From Zoogloea sp. LCSB751 (GTDB lineage: Bacteria; Pseudomonadota; Gammaproteobacteria; Burkholderiales; Rhodocyclaceae), in NCBI RefSeq assembly GCF_002028455.1, contig NZ_MWUM01000001.1:124001-188000 (forward strand): DNA of 64,000 nucleotides, read 5' to 3'. The notes below the pieces were generated by a model. The model was not told the DNA's origin and searched no databases. It worked only from the letters and a program-made list of their open reading frames with translations. The position numbers were made by a program, and so were the translations under genes. This document shows positions 8,875 through 19,338 of the stretch, one piece after another (position 1 is the first letter of the stretch; every line of letters starts with the position of its first letter).

Positions 8875-8951
8875 GCAGGTGCCGCCTTCGGTTGGGGCGG
8901 CGCCTGCCCGTGGCGAGGGTTATTTTTGGTGTCGCCAGCGCCTTCGCTGGC
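8875..8951 (+). other. Two hairpins between cheA1 and cheW
   Basis: GCAGGTGCCGCC (8875-8886) pairs with GGCGGCGCCTGC (8896-8907), with one G-U pair. A second small hairpin GCCAGCG/CGCTGGC spans 8934-8951. Neither has a T-run directly after it, so they look more like attenuator or mRNA-stability structures than a full terminator. The cheW ribosome site GGAGGAG follows at 8994-9000. Confidence 0.45.
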
Positions 8952-9007
8952 TTCAGAAAAGGTGCCTCGTGCCGTAAAGGCAAGTGTTCCCTTGGAGGAG
9001 TGTTGCC

Positions 9008-9511
9008 ATGCCGCAGGCCGCCCATACCACTGCCACGCAGGAGCCCGAAGACTCCGGTGCCGTGCAGGAATTGCTGACCTTTACCCTCGGTGCCGAGGAG
9101 TACGCCATCGACATCCTGAAGGTTCAGGAAATTCGTGGCTACGATGCGGTAACGACCATTGCCAATGCCCCCAGTTTCATCAAGGGGGTCATCAACCTGC
9201 GCGGCACGATCGTGCCGATCGTCGATCTGCGCATCAAGTTTTCCGTTGGCGTCGCGGAATACACGCCTTTCACTGTGGTGATCATTCTCAACATCGCCGG
9301 TCGGGTGGTGGGCATGGTGGTCGATGCGGTGTCCGATGTCATTGCTCTCAAGCCCGAACAGATCCGCCCGGCGCCCGATTTTGCGTCGTCGGTGGATACG
9401 GCTTACATCATGGGGCTTGGCGCGCTCGGCGAGCGGATGTTGATCGTGGTCGACATCGAGCGCTTGATGCTCTCCAGTGAAATGGCTCTGGTGGATGAGG
9501 CTGCGGCTTAG
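9008..9511 (+). CDS. cheW: Chemotaxis adaptor CheW
   Basis: 167-residue adaptor that couples receptors to CheA. It is a single CheW-like SH3-type domain with the typical [20 protein letters not shown] start and [14 protein letters not shown] core. The ATG at 9008 is chosen because GGAGGAG (8994-9000) is well placed; an upstream in-frame GTG has no such site. It is the only stand-alone cheW in the window and must serve CheA1 and perhaps also CheA2, whose cluster has CheV proteins instead. Confidence 0.95.
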   Translation: MPQAAHTTATQEPEDSGAVQELLTFTLGAEEYAIDILKVQEIRGYDAVTTIANAPSFIKGVINLRGTIVPIVDLRIKFSVGVAEYTPFTVVIILNIAGRVVGMVVDAVSDVIALKPEQIRPAPDFASSVDTAYIMGLGALGERMLIVVDIERLMLSSEMALVDEAAA

Positions 9512-9562
9512 GTTTCCTGGTCCCGCCGTCGCCCGTCACCACTTCCTAAGAAAGTCTTCGTC

Positions 9563-12500
9563 ATGAATGCCCTCCTCTCTCCTGCGGTCGGAGTGATGAA
9601 CCGCCTGTCCGTGCAAGGCAAAATGCTCCTGCTCGGCTTGATAGCCATGGTGTCCGTGGTGGTGCTGGCGTACATGCTGCTGGATCGGGTTGAAGGGGAT
9701 ATCCGTTTTTCCGAAAAAGAGACCCAGGCGGTGCCGCTGGTGATGCCCGCACGCCATCTGATGCAGGCGCTTCAGGCCCATCGTGGGGTGGCCCAGGGCT
9801 TGATCGGTGGCAATACGGCCCTCGCCGGCAAACTTGCCGAATTGCGGGTCCAGGTGGACAAGGCTATTGCAGAAGGCGACGCCGCGACGGCGCGCTTTGG
9901 CGCGAGCATTGGTGTCGCTGAGGACTGGGCGTCGCTGCGCCAAGGCTGGAGCGAGGTGCAGGCGAAGGCCGTCAGTGTCAGCGGGCCTGAGAGCTTTACG
10001 CTGCATACCGAGTACATCGCCCGGGTCCGAGGCTTTATTAATCTGGTTGCGGACAAGAGCAATGCCACGCTCGATCCGGAACTCGAGACTTACTATCTGA
10101 TGGACATGTTTACCGTGCGTCTCCCGGCGCTGGCCGAGGATGCGGGACGGGCACGGGCCCTGGGCACGGCGCTCGCCAGCCGTCAGCACAGCACGGAGGC
10201 CGAGCGGATCGACATGAGCGTGTTCATGCGGCGCCTGGGGGACCGGCGTGAGGTCGTTGAGGCGGCGATTGCCAAGGTGGGCAGCAACGATCCGGGGCTA
10301 CGCGCCCGCCTGGACGTTCCGGGCAAGAACTTCGATGTGGCGACCAAGGCCTTCGGGGGCCTGATCAACGAGCAGGTGCTGCAAGGGGCGGTTGTTACGG
10401 TCAGCCCCGCGCAGGTGTTCGATGAGGGTTCCAAAGCGGTGGATGCAAGCTATGCGATCCTGGACGTGGCTGCACTGGAGTTCGATCGCTATGTGCGGGT
10501 GCGTCTGGAGCGTCTGTTCATGGCGCGCTGGACGGCAGTCGGGGTGATCTGTTTCAGCCTGCTGGTTGTGGGCTACCTGTTCCTGGGGTTCCGCCGCACC
10601 ATGCTGGATGGCATCAGCGAGATTCAGGCCGGGGTGAGGCGCATGGCCGATGGTCGTCTCGACGACCCTGTGAATGTCACTTCGAACGATGCGTTTGGCG
10701 AAATCGCCACCGCCCTGAATGGCATGCAGGCCAGTCTCAAGGCGCGGTTCCTCGCCGAGCACGAGGTAGCGGAGGTCAATCTCCGGGTGCGCAATGCACT
10801 GGACAAGGCGTCGACCAACATCATGCTGGCGGATAACGATGGGCAGATCGTTTACTGCAACGAGGCGGTGCTGGCCATGCTGCGCGCCGCAGAAGCCGAC
10901 ATCCGTCGCGATCTGCCGAACTTCAGTGCTGCCGGTCTGGTTGGCCGCAATTTCGACGACTTCCATCAGAATCCGGCCCACCAGCGCAACGTTCTCGGCC
11001 GTCTGCAAGGCGAGCACAAGGCCGATGTCCGGGTCGGTGGGCGCACTTTTGCGCTGGTGGCCAATCCGGTGGTCGATGCGCAGGGCACGCGTCTGGGGTC
11101 GGTGGTGGAATGGCAGGATCGTACCAACGAGGTTCGGGTAGAGCGGGAGCTGGCCGGGCTGCTCGACGCCGCGGTGGCCGGCGATTTCGCCCGTCGCTTG
11201 TCCCTCGAGGGCAAGGTTGGCATCTTCGCGATGGTCGCCGAAGGCATGAACAACCTGATGGGTATCGTTTCCACGAGTCTCGAAGACCTTGCGCGTGTGC
11301 TGAACGCGATAGCGCGTGGTGATTTGACGGAGAAGATCACGGCGGAATACAGCGGGACGTTCGGTCAGTTGAAGGACGACACGAACACGACGGTGGAGCG
11401 TCTGCGCGAAGTGGTGGGCCAGATCAAGGAAGCGTCGGAGTCGATCAACGTGGCGGCGCAGGAGATTTCGGCGGGGAACTCGGACCTGTCGGCGCGCACG
11501 GAAGAGCAGGCGAGCAGCCTGGAGGAGACGGCGAGCTCGATGGAGCAACTGAACGCGACGGTGCGCCAGAACGCGGAGAACGCACGTCAGGCGCGGGAGT
11601 TGGCGAGTTCGAGCAACGAAGTGGCGGTGCAGGGCGGTGAGATGGTGTCGCGGGTGGTGGACACGATGGGCTCGATCCAGGAGAGCTCGAAGAAGATCGC
11701 GGACATCATTGGGGTGATCGACTCGATAGCGTTCCAGACGAACATTCTGGCGCTCAATGCGGCGGTGGAAGCGGCGCGTGCGGGTGAGCAGGGGCGGGGC
11801 TTTGCGGTGGTGGCGAGCGAAGTGCGGAGTTTGGCGCAGCGCAGCGCGCAGGCGGCGCGAGAGATCAAGGCGCTGATCGCGGACAGCGTGGACAAGGTGG
11901 AAGACGGTGCGCGGCTGGTCAACGAGGCGGGCCAGACGATGGAAGACGTGGTGTCGAACTTCCAGAAGCTGTCGGCGCTGGTGACGGATATTGCGGAAGC
12001 GAGCCAGGAGCAGAGCGGCGGGATCGAGCAGGTGACGCAGGCGGTGGGCCAGATGGACGAGGTGACGCAGCAGAACGCGGCGCTGGTGGAAGAGGCGGCG
12101 GCGGCGGCGGAGAGTCTGGAGGATCAGGCCCGCAGCCTCGTCCGCTCCGTGGCGACCTTCCGTTTGTCCGCCTCGGCCGGAGATTCAGCTGCCCCCGCCA
12201 GTCTTGATTTCGACGGGGTGATCCAGGCCCACATGGGCTGGAAGCACAAGCTCCGCAACTATCTGGCCGGTGAAGGTGAGCTCCTGGATCCTGCCGTGGT
12301 TTCCCGGGACGACAAGTGCGTGCTCGGTTGCTGGATCCACGGTGAAGGCAAGCGCTATGCCGGCGATCCCCATTTCCCCCGTCTGCGCAGCAAGCATGCG
12401 GATTTCCATGCATGTGCCGGTGCGGTCATCCGCGCCAAGCAGGATGGGGACGAAGCGGGGGCAAAGCGTCTGCTGCTGAATGAGTTTTCGGTGCTGTCCG

Positions 12501-12715
12501 ATGAAACCATCCAGGAGATCCGCCGCATGAAGCAAAGCTGCGGTGGCCTTTCCATTGCAGCGCCGGTGCCGGTTGCCAGCAAGGCCAGTGTCACGCCGCT
12601 GCCATCCCGTACCGGGGGAGGCAAGGGCGACAAAGGTGGCAAGGTTGGTGCGCCATTGCCCAAGTTGAAGGCTGGCGCGGTCAATCTGGCCGAAGCCGAG
12701 TGGGAAGAGTTCTGA
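9563..12715 (+). CDS. Methyl-accepting chemotaxis protein with PAS, MA and CZB domains
   Basis: 1050-residue receptor. A membrane helix (about 20-40) is followed by an all-helical periplasmic domain resembling nitrate-sensor-type bundles, a second membrane helix (about 327-350), HAMP, a PAS domain (about 395-515), a second HAMP-like linker and an E. coli Tsr-like signalling domain (about 590-860). After this comes a CZB zinc-binding domain ([29 protein letters not shown]). The protein ends in EWEEF, a W-x-x-F tail of the type that tethers CheR and CheB in E. coli receptors. Its signalling region is identical in DNA to that of the next gene. The ligand is unknown; zinc-linked oxidant or hypochlorite sensing is known for other CZB proteins. 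Confidence 0.93.
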   Translation: MNALLSPAVGVMNRLSVQGKMLLLGLIAMVSVVVLAYMLLDRVEGDIRFSEKETQAVPLVMPARHLMQALQAHRGVAQGLIGGNTALAGKLAELRVQVDKAIAEGDAATARFGASIGVAEDWASLRQGWSEVQAKAVSVSGPESFTLHTEYIARVRGFINLVADKSNATLDPELETYYLMDMFTVRLPALAEDAGRARALGTALASRQHSTEAERIDMSVFMRRLGDRREVVEAAIAKVGSNDPGLRARLDVPGKNFDVATKAFGGLINEQVLQGAVVTVSPAQVFDEGSKAVDASYAILDVAALEFDRYVRVRLERLFMARWTAVGVICFSLLVVGYLFLGFRRTMLDGISEIQAGVRRMADGRLDDPVNVTSNDAFGEIATALNGMQASLKARFLAEHEVAEVNLRVRNALDKASTNIMLADNDGQIVYCNEAVLAMLRAAEADIRRDLPNFSAAGLVGRNFDDFHQNPAHQRNVLGRLQGEHKADVRVGGRTFALVANPVVDAQGTRLGSVVEWQDRTNEVRVERELAGLLDAAVAGDFARRLSLEGKVGIFAMVAEGMNNLMGIVSTSLEDLARVLNAIARGDLTEKITAEYSGTFGQLKDDTNTTVERLREVVGQIKEASESINVAAQEISAGNSDLSARTEEQASSLEETASSMEQLNATVRQNAENARQARELASSSNEVAVQGGEMVSRVVDTMGSIQESSKKIADIIGVIDSIAFQTNILALNAAVEAARAGEQGRGFAVVASEVRSLAQRSAQAAREIKALIADSVDKVEDGARLVNEAGQTMEDVVSNFQKLSALVTDIAEASQEQSGGIEQVTQAVGQMDEVTQQNAALVEEAAAAAESLEDQARSLVRSVATFRLSASAGDSAAPASLDFDGVIQAHMGWKHKLRNYLAGEGELLDPAVVSRDDKCVLGCWIHGEGKRYAGDPHFPRLRSKHADFHACAGAVIRAKQDGDEAGAKRLLLNEFSVLSDETIQEIRRMKQSCGGLSIAAPVPVASKASVTPLPSRTGGGKGDKGGKVGAPLPKLKAGAVNLAEAEWEEF
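11306..12144 (+). repeat. 839-base identical direct repeat, copy 1 (receptor signalling domain)
   Basis: This stretch matches 14983-15821 at a constant offset of 3,677 bases. The first differences are at 11305/14982 and 12145/15822. It encodes the second HAMP-like segment and the whole MA signalling domain. Codons here favour gcg, acg and tcg more than the flanking receptor sequence does. This pattern fits recent gene conversion or a recently copied cassette. Confidence 0.93.
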
Positions 12716-12768
12716 ATGTTTGATCAGCCATTGGTCGCTATCTGTCGTTGGCCAGGGAAGGGTGCGAG

Positions 12769-15700
12769 ATGAGAATAAATATGCCGGTGACCCAACGGGA
12801 GGTCGAGCTGAAGGACACGACGCTGATCGTGTCGAAGACCGATCTCAAGGGACAGATCACCTACATCAATTCCGACTTCATCACGATTAGCGGCTTCACC
12901 GAAGACGAACTGCTCGGCCAGCCCCACAACATGGTCCGCCACCCGGACATGCCGGTGGAGGCCTTTGCCGACATGTGGCAGTCCCTGAAGGCCGGTCGTC
13001 CCTGGGTCGGGATGGTCAAGAACCGCTGCAAGAACGGGGATTACTATTGGGTCGAAGCCCATGCCTCACCGATTTTCGACAACGGCCGGGTACTTGGCTA
13101 CATGTCGGTGCGGCGCAAGGCGAGTGTGGAGAAGATTCGCAGCGCCGAGGCGGGTTATGCCCAGTTCCGTGAAGGCAAGGCCGGCTCAAAGCAGATCGTC
13201 GATGGCAAGGTTGTGTCCGGCGGCTTCGGGCTCCTGATCGGACGCCGGTTGGGCGGTTTGTCCCTGGCGGCGCGTACGGCGTTGATCGCGACCCTGGTAA
13301 TGGCGGTGATCCTGGGGGCCGGTTCGGCGTACATGCGCGGACGTGCAAGCGAGTCTCTGGAGGAGCAGGGGCTGGCCGTGGTCTCCGACAAGGTCGCCGC
13401 GGCGCGGGCTCTGGTCGAATCCAAGGCGCAGAGCCTGAGGGTCGAAACCGAGAGGCTCGGCAGTCTCTTTGCGTCCAGTCTGGGCGACGGTTTCTCCGTC
13501 AACACGACGGGGGATGGGATGCCGGTGCTGCTCAACGGCGGTACTGTGATGAACCAGCGCACCCAGGAGGTGGACCGCTTCACTGCGGCGAGCGGTGCGG
13601 TGGCGACGCTCTTTGCGCGGAAGGGGGATGAGTTCTACCGGGTCGCGACTTCAGTGAAGAAGGAGAACGGAGAGCGTGCTGTCGGCACCACCCTGGCCCA
13701 CGACAATCCTGCTTATGCCCGCCTGCTGGCGGGGGAGCGCTATGTGGGCAAGGCCGTGCTGTTCGGCGCCGATGCCTATACGGGCTATGCGCCGATCAAG
13801 GATGGAAGCGGCAAAGTCATTGGGGCGACCTTCGTTGGACGCAAGTTTGCCGAGGAGATGGCGGCTCTGCGCGCGCAGATCAAGGCCATCCGTTTTGGTG
13901 ATTCAGGCTACGCCTATGTGCTGGATTCGACGCCCGGCAAGACTCAGGGGGCGCTGGTCGTCCACCCGGCCAAGGAAGGGCAAAGTGTTCTGGACTCAAA
14001 GGATGCCGGTGGGCGCCAGTTCATCCGCGAGATGCTGGAGCGCAAGCACGGTGTGATCCGTTACCCGTGGCTGAACGCAGAGCTGAATGAGACGTCGCCG
14101 CGGGAAAAGGTGGTGGCCTTCGACAGCTTTCCGGAATGGAACTGGCTGATCGCCGGCGGCACCTACATGGATGAGTTCGAGAGCGTGTCCCGCAATATCG
14201 GTGCGATCCTGCTGGGCATCAGTCTGTTGGCTACGGTATTGCTGGCGGGACTTCTTTTCATCTTGTTGCGCAGCCTGGTAGCGCGTCCGCTCGGCGAGAT
14301 GGTGAGAACAGCCCAGAGCGTGGCCAATGGTTGTTACGACAACCAGATCGATGTCAGTCGCAATGACGAGGTGGGGCGTGTCATGCAGGCCATCGAGTCG
14401 ATGCAGGTCAAGCTGGGTAGCGAGATCGTCGAACAGAAGCGGGTCAGCGATGAGAACGCCCGTATCCGCCAGGCGTTGGACAGCGTCGAGACCAATGTGC
14501 GGATCGCCGAGCCCGATGGCCGGGTCATCTACGCCAATCCGGCGCTGCTGAAGACCATTCGCGGGATCGAGGGGGTCATAAGCAAGAGCGTGCCGGACTT
14601 TCGTGCGGACAGCTTTGTCGGCAGCGACATCACCCGTCTGTACGCCGATTCGTCTGCAGCCCGCCAGCGTCTGGCGGCTCTGCAACAGACGACACGCAGC
14701 ATGATGGAGATCGGCGGGCGTACTTTCGAGGTCGTGACCAGCCCGATCTTCAATGCCGGCGGTGAGCGTCTCGGGTCGGTGGGTGAATGGCGTGACCGTA
14801 CCGATGAACTGGCTGCGGAGCGGGAGATTCAGGCCATCGTGTCGGCGGCGGCCGATGGCGATTTCTCCGCCCGTCTGCAGCGCGAAGGCAAGACGGGCTT
14901 CTTCGCCGATCTGACGGATGGCATCAATCGTTTGATGGAAGGCGTGGCGGGTAGCCTGAACGACCTTGCGCGTGTGCTGAATGCGATAGCGCGTGGTGAT
15001 TTGACGGAGAAGATCACGGCGGAATACAGCGGGACGTTCGGTCAGTTGAAGGACGACACGAACACGACGGTGGAGCGTCTGCGCGAAGTGGTGGGCCAGA
15101 TCAAGGAAGCGTCGGAGTCGATCAACGTGGCGGCGCAGGAGATTTCGGCGGGGAACTCGGACCTGTCGGCGCGCACGGAAGAGCAGGCGAGCAGCCTGGA
15201 GGAGACGGCGAGCTCGATGGAGCAACTGAACGCGACGGTGCGCCAGAACGCGGAGAACGCACGTCAGGCGCGGGAGTTGGCGAGTTCGAGCAACGAAGTG
15301 GCGGTGCAGGGCGGTGAGATGGTGTCGCGGGTGGTGGACACGATGGGCTCGATCCAGGAGAGCTCGAAGAAGATCGCGGACATCATTGGGGTGATCGACT
15401 CGATAGCGTTCCAGACGAACATTCTGGCGCTCAATGCGGCGGTGGAAGCGGCGCGTGCGGGTGAGCAGGGGCGGGGCTTTGCGGTGGTGGCGAGCGAAGT
15501 GCGGAGTTTGGCGCAGCGCAGCGCGCAGGCGGCGCGAGAGATCAAGGCGCTGATCGCGGACAGCGTGGACAAGGTGGAAGACGGTGCGCGGCTGGTCAAC
15601 GAGGCGGGCCAGACGATGGAAGACGTGGTGTCGAACTTCCAGAAGCTGTCGGCGCTGGTGACGGATATTGCGGAAGCGAGCCAGGAGCAGAGCGGCGGGA

Positions 15701-16035
15701 TCGAGCAGGTGACGCAGGCGGTGGGCCAGATGGACGAGGTGACGCAGCAGAACGCGGCGCTGGTGGAAGAGGCGGCGGCGGCGGCGGAGAGTCTGGAGGA
15801 TCAGGCCCGCAGCCTCGTCCGTTCCGTGGCCATGTTCCGCTTGCAGTCGGGAGTGCAGGTCGTCGTTCCGTCAGTCTCCCCCGCGGTGGAGTCGAGCCCG
15901 ACCAATAATGTGTCGCGCCTGCCCGAGCGCGTTGTGCGACCAGCTGCGGTACGGGCTGCTGCGCCCCTGCCCAAGGTTCGGCGCACTGGCGGGGCGGTCG
16001 GTAGTGACATCGATGATGAGTGGGAAGAGTTCTAG
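12769..16035 (+). CDS. Aer-type PAS and Cache methyl-accepting chemotaxis protein
   Basis: 1088-residue receptor. An N-terminal PAS domain similar to that of the redox sensor Aer ([25 protein letters not shown]) occupies about 10-115. It is followed by a membrane helix (about 170-190), a large periplasmic Cache_3-Cache_2-like domain (about 190-475), a second helix, HAMP, another PAS domain and the signalling domain shared with the preceding gene. It ends in DEWEEF, a predicted CheR/CheB tether. The ATG at 12769 has AGGGAAGGG seven bases upstream; a TTG seven codons earlier is less likely. It probably integrates a cytoplasmic redox or flavin signal with a periplasmic ligand. Confidence 0.93.
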   Translation: MRINMPVTQREVELKDTTLIVSKTDLKGQITYINSDFITISGFTEDELLGQPHNMVRHPDMPVEAFADMWQSLKAGRPWVGMVKNRCKNGDYYWVEAHASPIFDNGRVLGYMSVRRKASVEKIRSAEAGYAQFREGKAGSKQIVDGKVVSGGFGLLIGRRLGGLSLAARTALIATLVMAVILGAGSAYMRGRASESLEEQGLAVVSDKVAAARALVESKAQSLRVETERLGSLFASSLGDGFSVNTTGDGMPVLLNGGTVMNQRTQEVDRFTAASGAVATLFARKGDEFYRVATSVKKENGERAVGTTLAHDNPAYARLLAGERYVGKAVLFGADAYTGYAPIKDGSGKVIGATFVGRKFAEEMAALRAQIKAIRFGDSGYAYVLDSTPGKTQGALVVHPAKEGQSVLDSKDAGGRQFIREMLERKHGVIRYPWLNAELNETSPREKVVAFDSFPEWNWLIAGGTYMDEFESVSRNIGAILLGISLLATVLLAGLLFILLRSLVARPLGEMVRTAQSVANGCYDNQIDVSRNDEVGRVMQAIESMQVKLGSEIVEQKRVSDENARIRQALDSVETNVRIAEPDGRVIYANPALLKTIRGIEGVISKSVPDFRADSFVGSDITRLYADSSAARQRLAALQQTTRSMMEIGGRTFEVVTSPIFNAGGERLGSVGEWRDRTDELAAEREIQAIVSAAADGDFSARLQREGKTGFFADLTDGINRLMEGVAGSLNDLARVLNAIARGDLTEKITAEYSGTFGQLKDDTNTTVERLREVVGQIKEASESINVAAQEISAGNSDLSARTEEQASSLEETASSMEQLNATVRQNAENARQARELASSSNEVAVQGGEMVSRVVDTMGSIQESSKKIADIIGVIDSIAFQTNILALNAAVEAARAGEQGRGFAVVASEVRSLAQRSAQAAREIKALIADSVDKVEDGARLVNEAGQTMEDVVSNFQKLSALVTDIAEASQEQSGGIEQVTQAVGQMDEVTQQNAALVEEAAAAAESLEDQARSLVRSVAMFRLQSGVQVVVPSVSPAVESSPTNNVSRLPERVVRPAAVRAAAPLPKVRRTGGAVGSDIDDEWEEF
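14983..15821 (+). repeat. 839-base identical direct repeat, copy 2
   Basis: Second copy of the signalling-domain repeat described at 11306-12144, in the same orientation and reading frame. The sequence diverges sharply on both sides: the upstream linker and the C-terminal tails differ. No inverted repeats or transposase genes border it. Confidence 0.93.
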
Positions 16036-16046
16036 AAAGCGACTGA

Positions 16047-16985
16047 ATGTCGGATAAACCGTTTTCCCGTAGCCCCTTGCCGCCGTCTGGCGCGGCCTCC
16101 CGCACCGGCGCGGCCGTGCGTCCCGCCGTCGGCAGTTTGCGGGCGCACGACCCCTCTGCGCCTGAGCGTGAGTTCCAGTTCTCGACAGCCGATTTCGAGC
16201 GCGTCCGTGACCTGATCTACCGCCATGCCGGCATCTCCCTGTCACCGATCAAGCAGGACATGGTGTACAGCCGCCTGGCCCGCCGTCTGCGTGCCCGGGG
16301 TGACCGCACCTTCAGCGAGTATCTGGATCGGGCCCAGCGCGAGCCGCAGGAATGGGAAACCTTCGTCAACAGCCTGACCACTAATCTGACCTCCTTCTTC
16401 CGGGAGGCGCATCATTTCGAGATTCTGGCGGAACGTCTCAAGAAGCACACTGTGCGCTCGCCATTCCGCATCTGGTGCAGTGCTGCCTCGACGGGAGAAG
16501 AGCCCTACAGCCTGGCCATCACCGCCTGCGAGGCCTTCAACAGCCTGAGCCCACCGGTGCATATCATTGCCACCGACATCGACACCAACGTACTCGCGAC
16601 GGCTGAAAAGGGCGTTTATGGCCTGGACCGGGTCGAGCGTCTGTCACGGGAGCGCATGCAGCGTTTCTTCCTGAAGGGGACAGGAACTCAGGATGGCTAT
16701 GCCCGCGTGCGTCCGGAATTACAGCGTCTGATCGAGTTCCGGCGCATCAACCTGTTGGACAAGAGCTGGCCGGTGCAGGGGCCTTTCGACGCGCTGTTCT
16801 GTCGTAATGTAATGATCTATTTTGACAAGCCGACCCAGCATGGGATCCTCCAGCGCTTCGTGCCGCTTCTGAAGCAGGACGGATTGCTGTTCGCCGGCCA
16901 TTCAGAGAGCTTCCTGCATTCGGCCGATCTTTTCCGGTCTCTCGGCCGGACTGTTTACGAAAGGGCCGACGCTCGTGCACGCTGA
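16047..16985 (+). CDS. cheR: Chemoreceptor methyltransferase CheR
   Basis: 312-residue S-adenosylmethionine-dependent glutamate methyltransferase for receptor adaptation. It has an N-terminal helical domain (TADFERVRDLIYRHAGISLS), NLTSFFRE, and the SAM-binding motif IWCSAASTGEEPYSLAI. A further conserved segment is FDALFCRNVMIYFD. An extra proline- and alanine-rich N-terminus of about 40 residues precedes the domain. The two upstream receptors end in WEEF, which fits recruitment of this enzyme. It overlaps cheD by 11 bases. Confidence 0.95.
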   Translation: MSDKPFSRSPLPPSGAASRTGAAVRPAVGSLRAHDPSAPEREFQFSTADFERVRDLIYRHAGISLSPIKQDMVYSRLARRLRARGDRTFSEYLDRAQREPQEWETFVNSLTTNLTSFFREAHHFEILAERLKKHTVRSPFRIWCSAASTGEEPYSLAITACEAFNSLSPPVHIIATDIDTNVLATAEKGVYGLDRVERLSRERMQRFFLKGTGTQDGYARVRPELQRLIEFRRINLLDKSWPVQGPFDALFCRNVMIYFDKPTQHGILQRFVPLLKQDGLLFAGHSESFLHSADLFRSLGRTVYERADARAR

Positions 16986-17589
16986 CCCGGGTTACGTGGA
17001 ACATCTGGCGAACAATCGCTATTTCGACCGGACTTTCGACTGCGATGCGGTAAAGGTGCTGCCGGGGGAGTATTTCGTGACCACGTCCGACATCGTCCTG
17101 GTTACGGTGCTGGGGTCCTGTGTCACCGCCTGCGTAAGGGACAGGGACAAGGGGCTGGGAGGCATGAACCATTTCATGCTGCCTGAGAACGGCGGTGATG
17201 GCGGCGTGCTGTCCACGTCGGCACGCTATGGTGCTTATGCGATGGAGGTCCTGCTCAACCATCTGCTCAAGCTCGGGGCCCGTCGCAGCAGTCTGGAAGC
17301 CAAGGTGTTCGGTGGAGGCAAGGTGCTGGCGAGCCTGAGCCAGGCCCAGGTCGGCGAGAAGAATGCCGAATTCGTGCTCAACTACCTCAAGACCGAGCGC
17401 ATACCGATCGTCGCGCAGGATCTGCTCGACATTTATCCGCGTAAGGTTTATTTCTTTCCCGCCAGCGGGCGCGTCATGATGAAGAAGCTGGTGCGTGTGA
17501 AGAATGACACGCTCATTGCCCGCGAGCGCGAATATGAAGCCCGCCTGCGGCGCGACAATGTACAAGGTGACGTTGAACTATTTGGCTGA
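16975..17589 (+). CDS. cheD: Chemoreceptor glutamine deamidase CheD
   Basis: 204-residue deamidase that converts receptor glutamines to glutamates. The catalytic pair is visible: C49 in TVLGSCVTACV and H66 in GGMNHFMLP. The start is a GTG at 16975 inside the end of cheR, so the two genes are translationally coupled. cheB follows after 38 bases. It is the only CheD in the window. Confidence 0.94.
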   Translation: MHADPGYVEHLANNRYFDRTFDCDAVKVLPGEYFVTTSDIVLVTVLGSCVTACVRDRDKGLGGMNHFMLPENGGDGGVLSTSARYGAYAMEVLLNHLLKLGARRSSLEAKVFGGGKVLASLSQAQVGEKNAEFVLNYLKTERIPIVAQDLLDIYPRKVYFFPASGRVMMKKLVRVKNDTLIAREREYEARLRRDNVQGDVELFG

Positions 17590-17627
17590 CGGGACGTTGG
17601 GGTTCCGTCCTGATCTGGAAGTGAAGC

Positions 17628-18725
17628 ATGACAATCAAGGTTCTCGTCGTCGACGACTCGGCGCTGATGCGCAGTCTGTTGTCGGAGGTGATCAATTCCG
17701 CCCCCGATCTGGAGGTCGTGGGTGTGGCACCCGACCCTATCGCCGCCCGCGAGATGATCAAGACCCTCAATCCAGACGTCTTGACCCTCGACATCGAAAT
17801 GCCCCGCATGGACGGACTCGATTTCCTGGCGCGTCTGATGAGATTGCGCCCCATGCCGGTGGTGATGATTTCGAGCCTGACGAAGCGTGGTTCCGAGGCG
17901 ACCTTGCAGGCCCTGGAGTTGGGTGCGGTCGATTTCCTGCCCAAGCCGAAGCTCGATCTGCCGGCCGGTATCGAGGCTTATCGTGTAGAAATTTGTGACA
18001 AGATCCGAGCTGCTTGCAGTGCCCGCCTGCAGTCCAGGGGAGCGGCGGCGGCGTCGATGGGGGCCAGTTCCTTGCAGAGAGAGCTCTCGGCGCCTGTTCC
18101 GGGTAGTTCAGGCGGGTTACCTGAAAGGGTCCTCCAGGAACGCCTGGTGCTGATCGGCGCGTCCACCGGGGGCACCGAAGCGATCAAGGAAGTGCTATGT
18201 TCGCTGCCGGCGCAAATGCCCGGCATCCTGCTCGTGCAGCACATGCCCGAGATGTTCACCGCGTCCTTCGCCAAACGGCTGGATGGCTTGTGCCGCGTGA
18301 GGGTCAAGGAGGCCGAGCACGGTGAGCGGGTCATGCCGGGAACTGCCTACTTGGCGCCTGGGCATTCCCATTTGTCGGTGCGTCGTGCTGCGGGTGGCTA
18401 CGTGTGTGAGCTGGCTCAGTCGGAACCGGTGAACCGGCACCGACCCGCCGTCGACGTGCTGTTCCATTCGGCGGCCAGTCAGGTCGGGGCTCATGGCGTG
18501 GGGGTGATCCTGACCGGCATGGGTAAGGATGGTGCGCAGGGTTTGCTGGCCATGCATAAGGCCGGAGCGTGGACAATCGGCCAGGATCAGGACTCCTGCG
18601 TCGTTTACGGAATGCCGCGGGAGGCTGCCAGCATCGGTGCGCTGGACGAGGTCGTTTCCCTCAAGGATGTCGGCCAGCGTGTGCTGGCGCGTCTGCGGGG
18701 CGGTGAGCGGCGCGGAAAAGTGTGA
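17628..18725 (+). CDS. cheB: Protein-glutamate methylesterase CheB
   Basis: 365-residue response regulator and methylesterase that removes receptor methyl groups. The receiver domain has D9-D10 and phospho-acceptor D55 ([11 protein letters not shown]). The C-terminal esterase has the catalytic serine in [10 protein letters not shown], the histidine in [10 protein letters not shown] and the aspartate in [12 protein letters not shown]. It is the only cheB in the window and may also serve receptors of the second chemotaxis cluster. Confidence 0.95.
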   Translation: MTIKVLVVDDSALMRSLLSEVINSAPDLEVVGVAPDPIAAREMIKTLNPDVLTLDIEMPRMDGLDFLARLMRLRPMPVVMISSLTKRGSEATLQALELGAVDFLPKPKLDLPAGIEAYRVEICDKIRAACSARLQSRGAAAASMGASSLQRELSAPVPGSSGGLPERVLQERLVLIGASTGGTEAIKEVLCSLPAQMPGILLVQHMPEMFTASFAKRLDGLCRVRVKEAEHGERVMPGTAYLAPGHSHLSVRRAAGGYVCELAQSEPVNRHRPAVDVLFHSAASQVGAHGVGVILTGMGKDGAQGLLAMHKAGAWTIGQDQDSCVVYGMPREAASIGALDEVVSLKDVGQRVLARLRGGERRGKV

Positions 18726-18784
18726 AAATGCGAGGGTGACGTCTGTCGGCATGTCGCCGGAGCGAGTCATAGCAGAGGCATTAC

Positions 18785-19090
18785 ATGGATACTACAGTCA
18801 GCACCCAGCAAAACCAGGCCCGGATCCAGCTTTCCGGCCGGTTCGATTTCAACTCCCATCGGGAGTTTCGTGATGCGGTCGACAGGGCGTTGAGCAGCCC
18901 CGATACCTCGGAAGTGTCCGTCGATCTGGCGAACGTGGCCTACCTCGACAGTTCCGCGCTCGGCATGTTGCTCATGCTGCGGGATAAGGCCAAGGGGGCC
19001 GGCAAGACGGTTCGTTTGGCGAATGCCAAGGGTAGCGTTCATCAGGTTCTCGAGATCGCCAATTTCGGGAAGCTGTTTCCCATCGACTGA
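18785..19090 (+). CDS. STAS-domain protein (anti-sigma antagonist type)
   Basis: 101-residue single STAS domain with the conserved VAYLDSSALGMLLML segment that carries the phosphorylatable serine of SpoIIAA-like proteins. Such proteins usually work with a serine kinase or anti-sigma factor, but none is encoded nearby. It follows cheB by 59 bases on the same strand and could be the last gene of the first chemotaxis operon. Partner and role are unknown. Confidence 0.85.
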   Translation: MDTTVSTQQNQARIQLSGRFDFNSHREFRDAVDRALSSPDTSEVSVDLANVAYLDSSALGMLLMLRDKAKGAGKTVRLANAKGSVHQVLEIANFGKLFPID

Positions 19091-19175
19091 CAAGGGGTGT
19101 GACCCCATCCCGATGCCGCAAACGGCGCGAGCGCGCAAGTGTGACGGATTTGCGATTGGGGCTTCGGGCGTTCTT

Positions 19176-19202
19176 TAAAGTTCTGTTTCGGCTGGCCGAT
19201 AA
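19176..19202 (+). promoter_or_regulatory. Sigma-28 promoter of the receptor gene at 19339
   Basis: TAAAGTTC at 19176-19183, an 11-base spacer, and GCCGATAA at 19195-19202. The -10 box is a perfect match and the -35 has one mismatch to the sigma-28 consensus. The receptor starts 136 bases downstream, so it should have its own late flagellar transcript. Confidence 0.88.
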
Positions 19203-19338
19203 GTGGGCGACGTCCATGTGACCTGTAGAGGACAGGGCACGGGGCGGAGGCTCCGGCGCGCGGGGGGCGTGCCGGTTCCCGGGGTAGGCGCATACGCCTG
19301 CCCATACCCATTTCAATACACGGGGTTGGCCGGACATC

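Noticed and set aside
11306..15821. Insertion sequence or composite transposon explaining the identical 839-base repeats
   Set aside because: There is no transposase, no terminal inverted repeats and no target duplication. The repeat is in frame inside both receptor genes.
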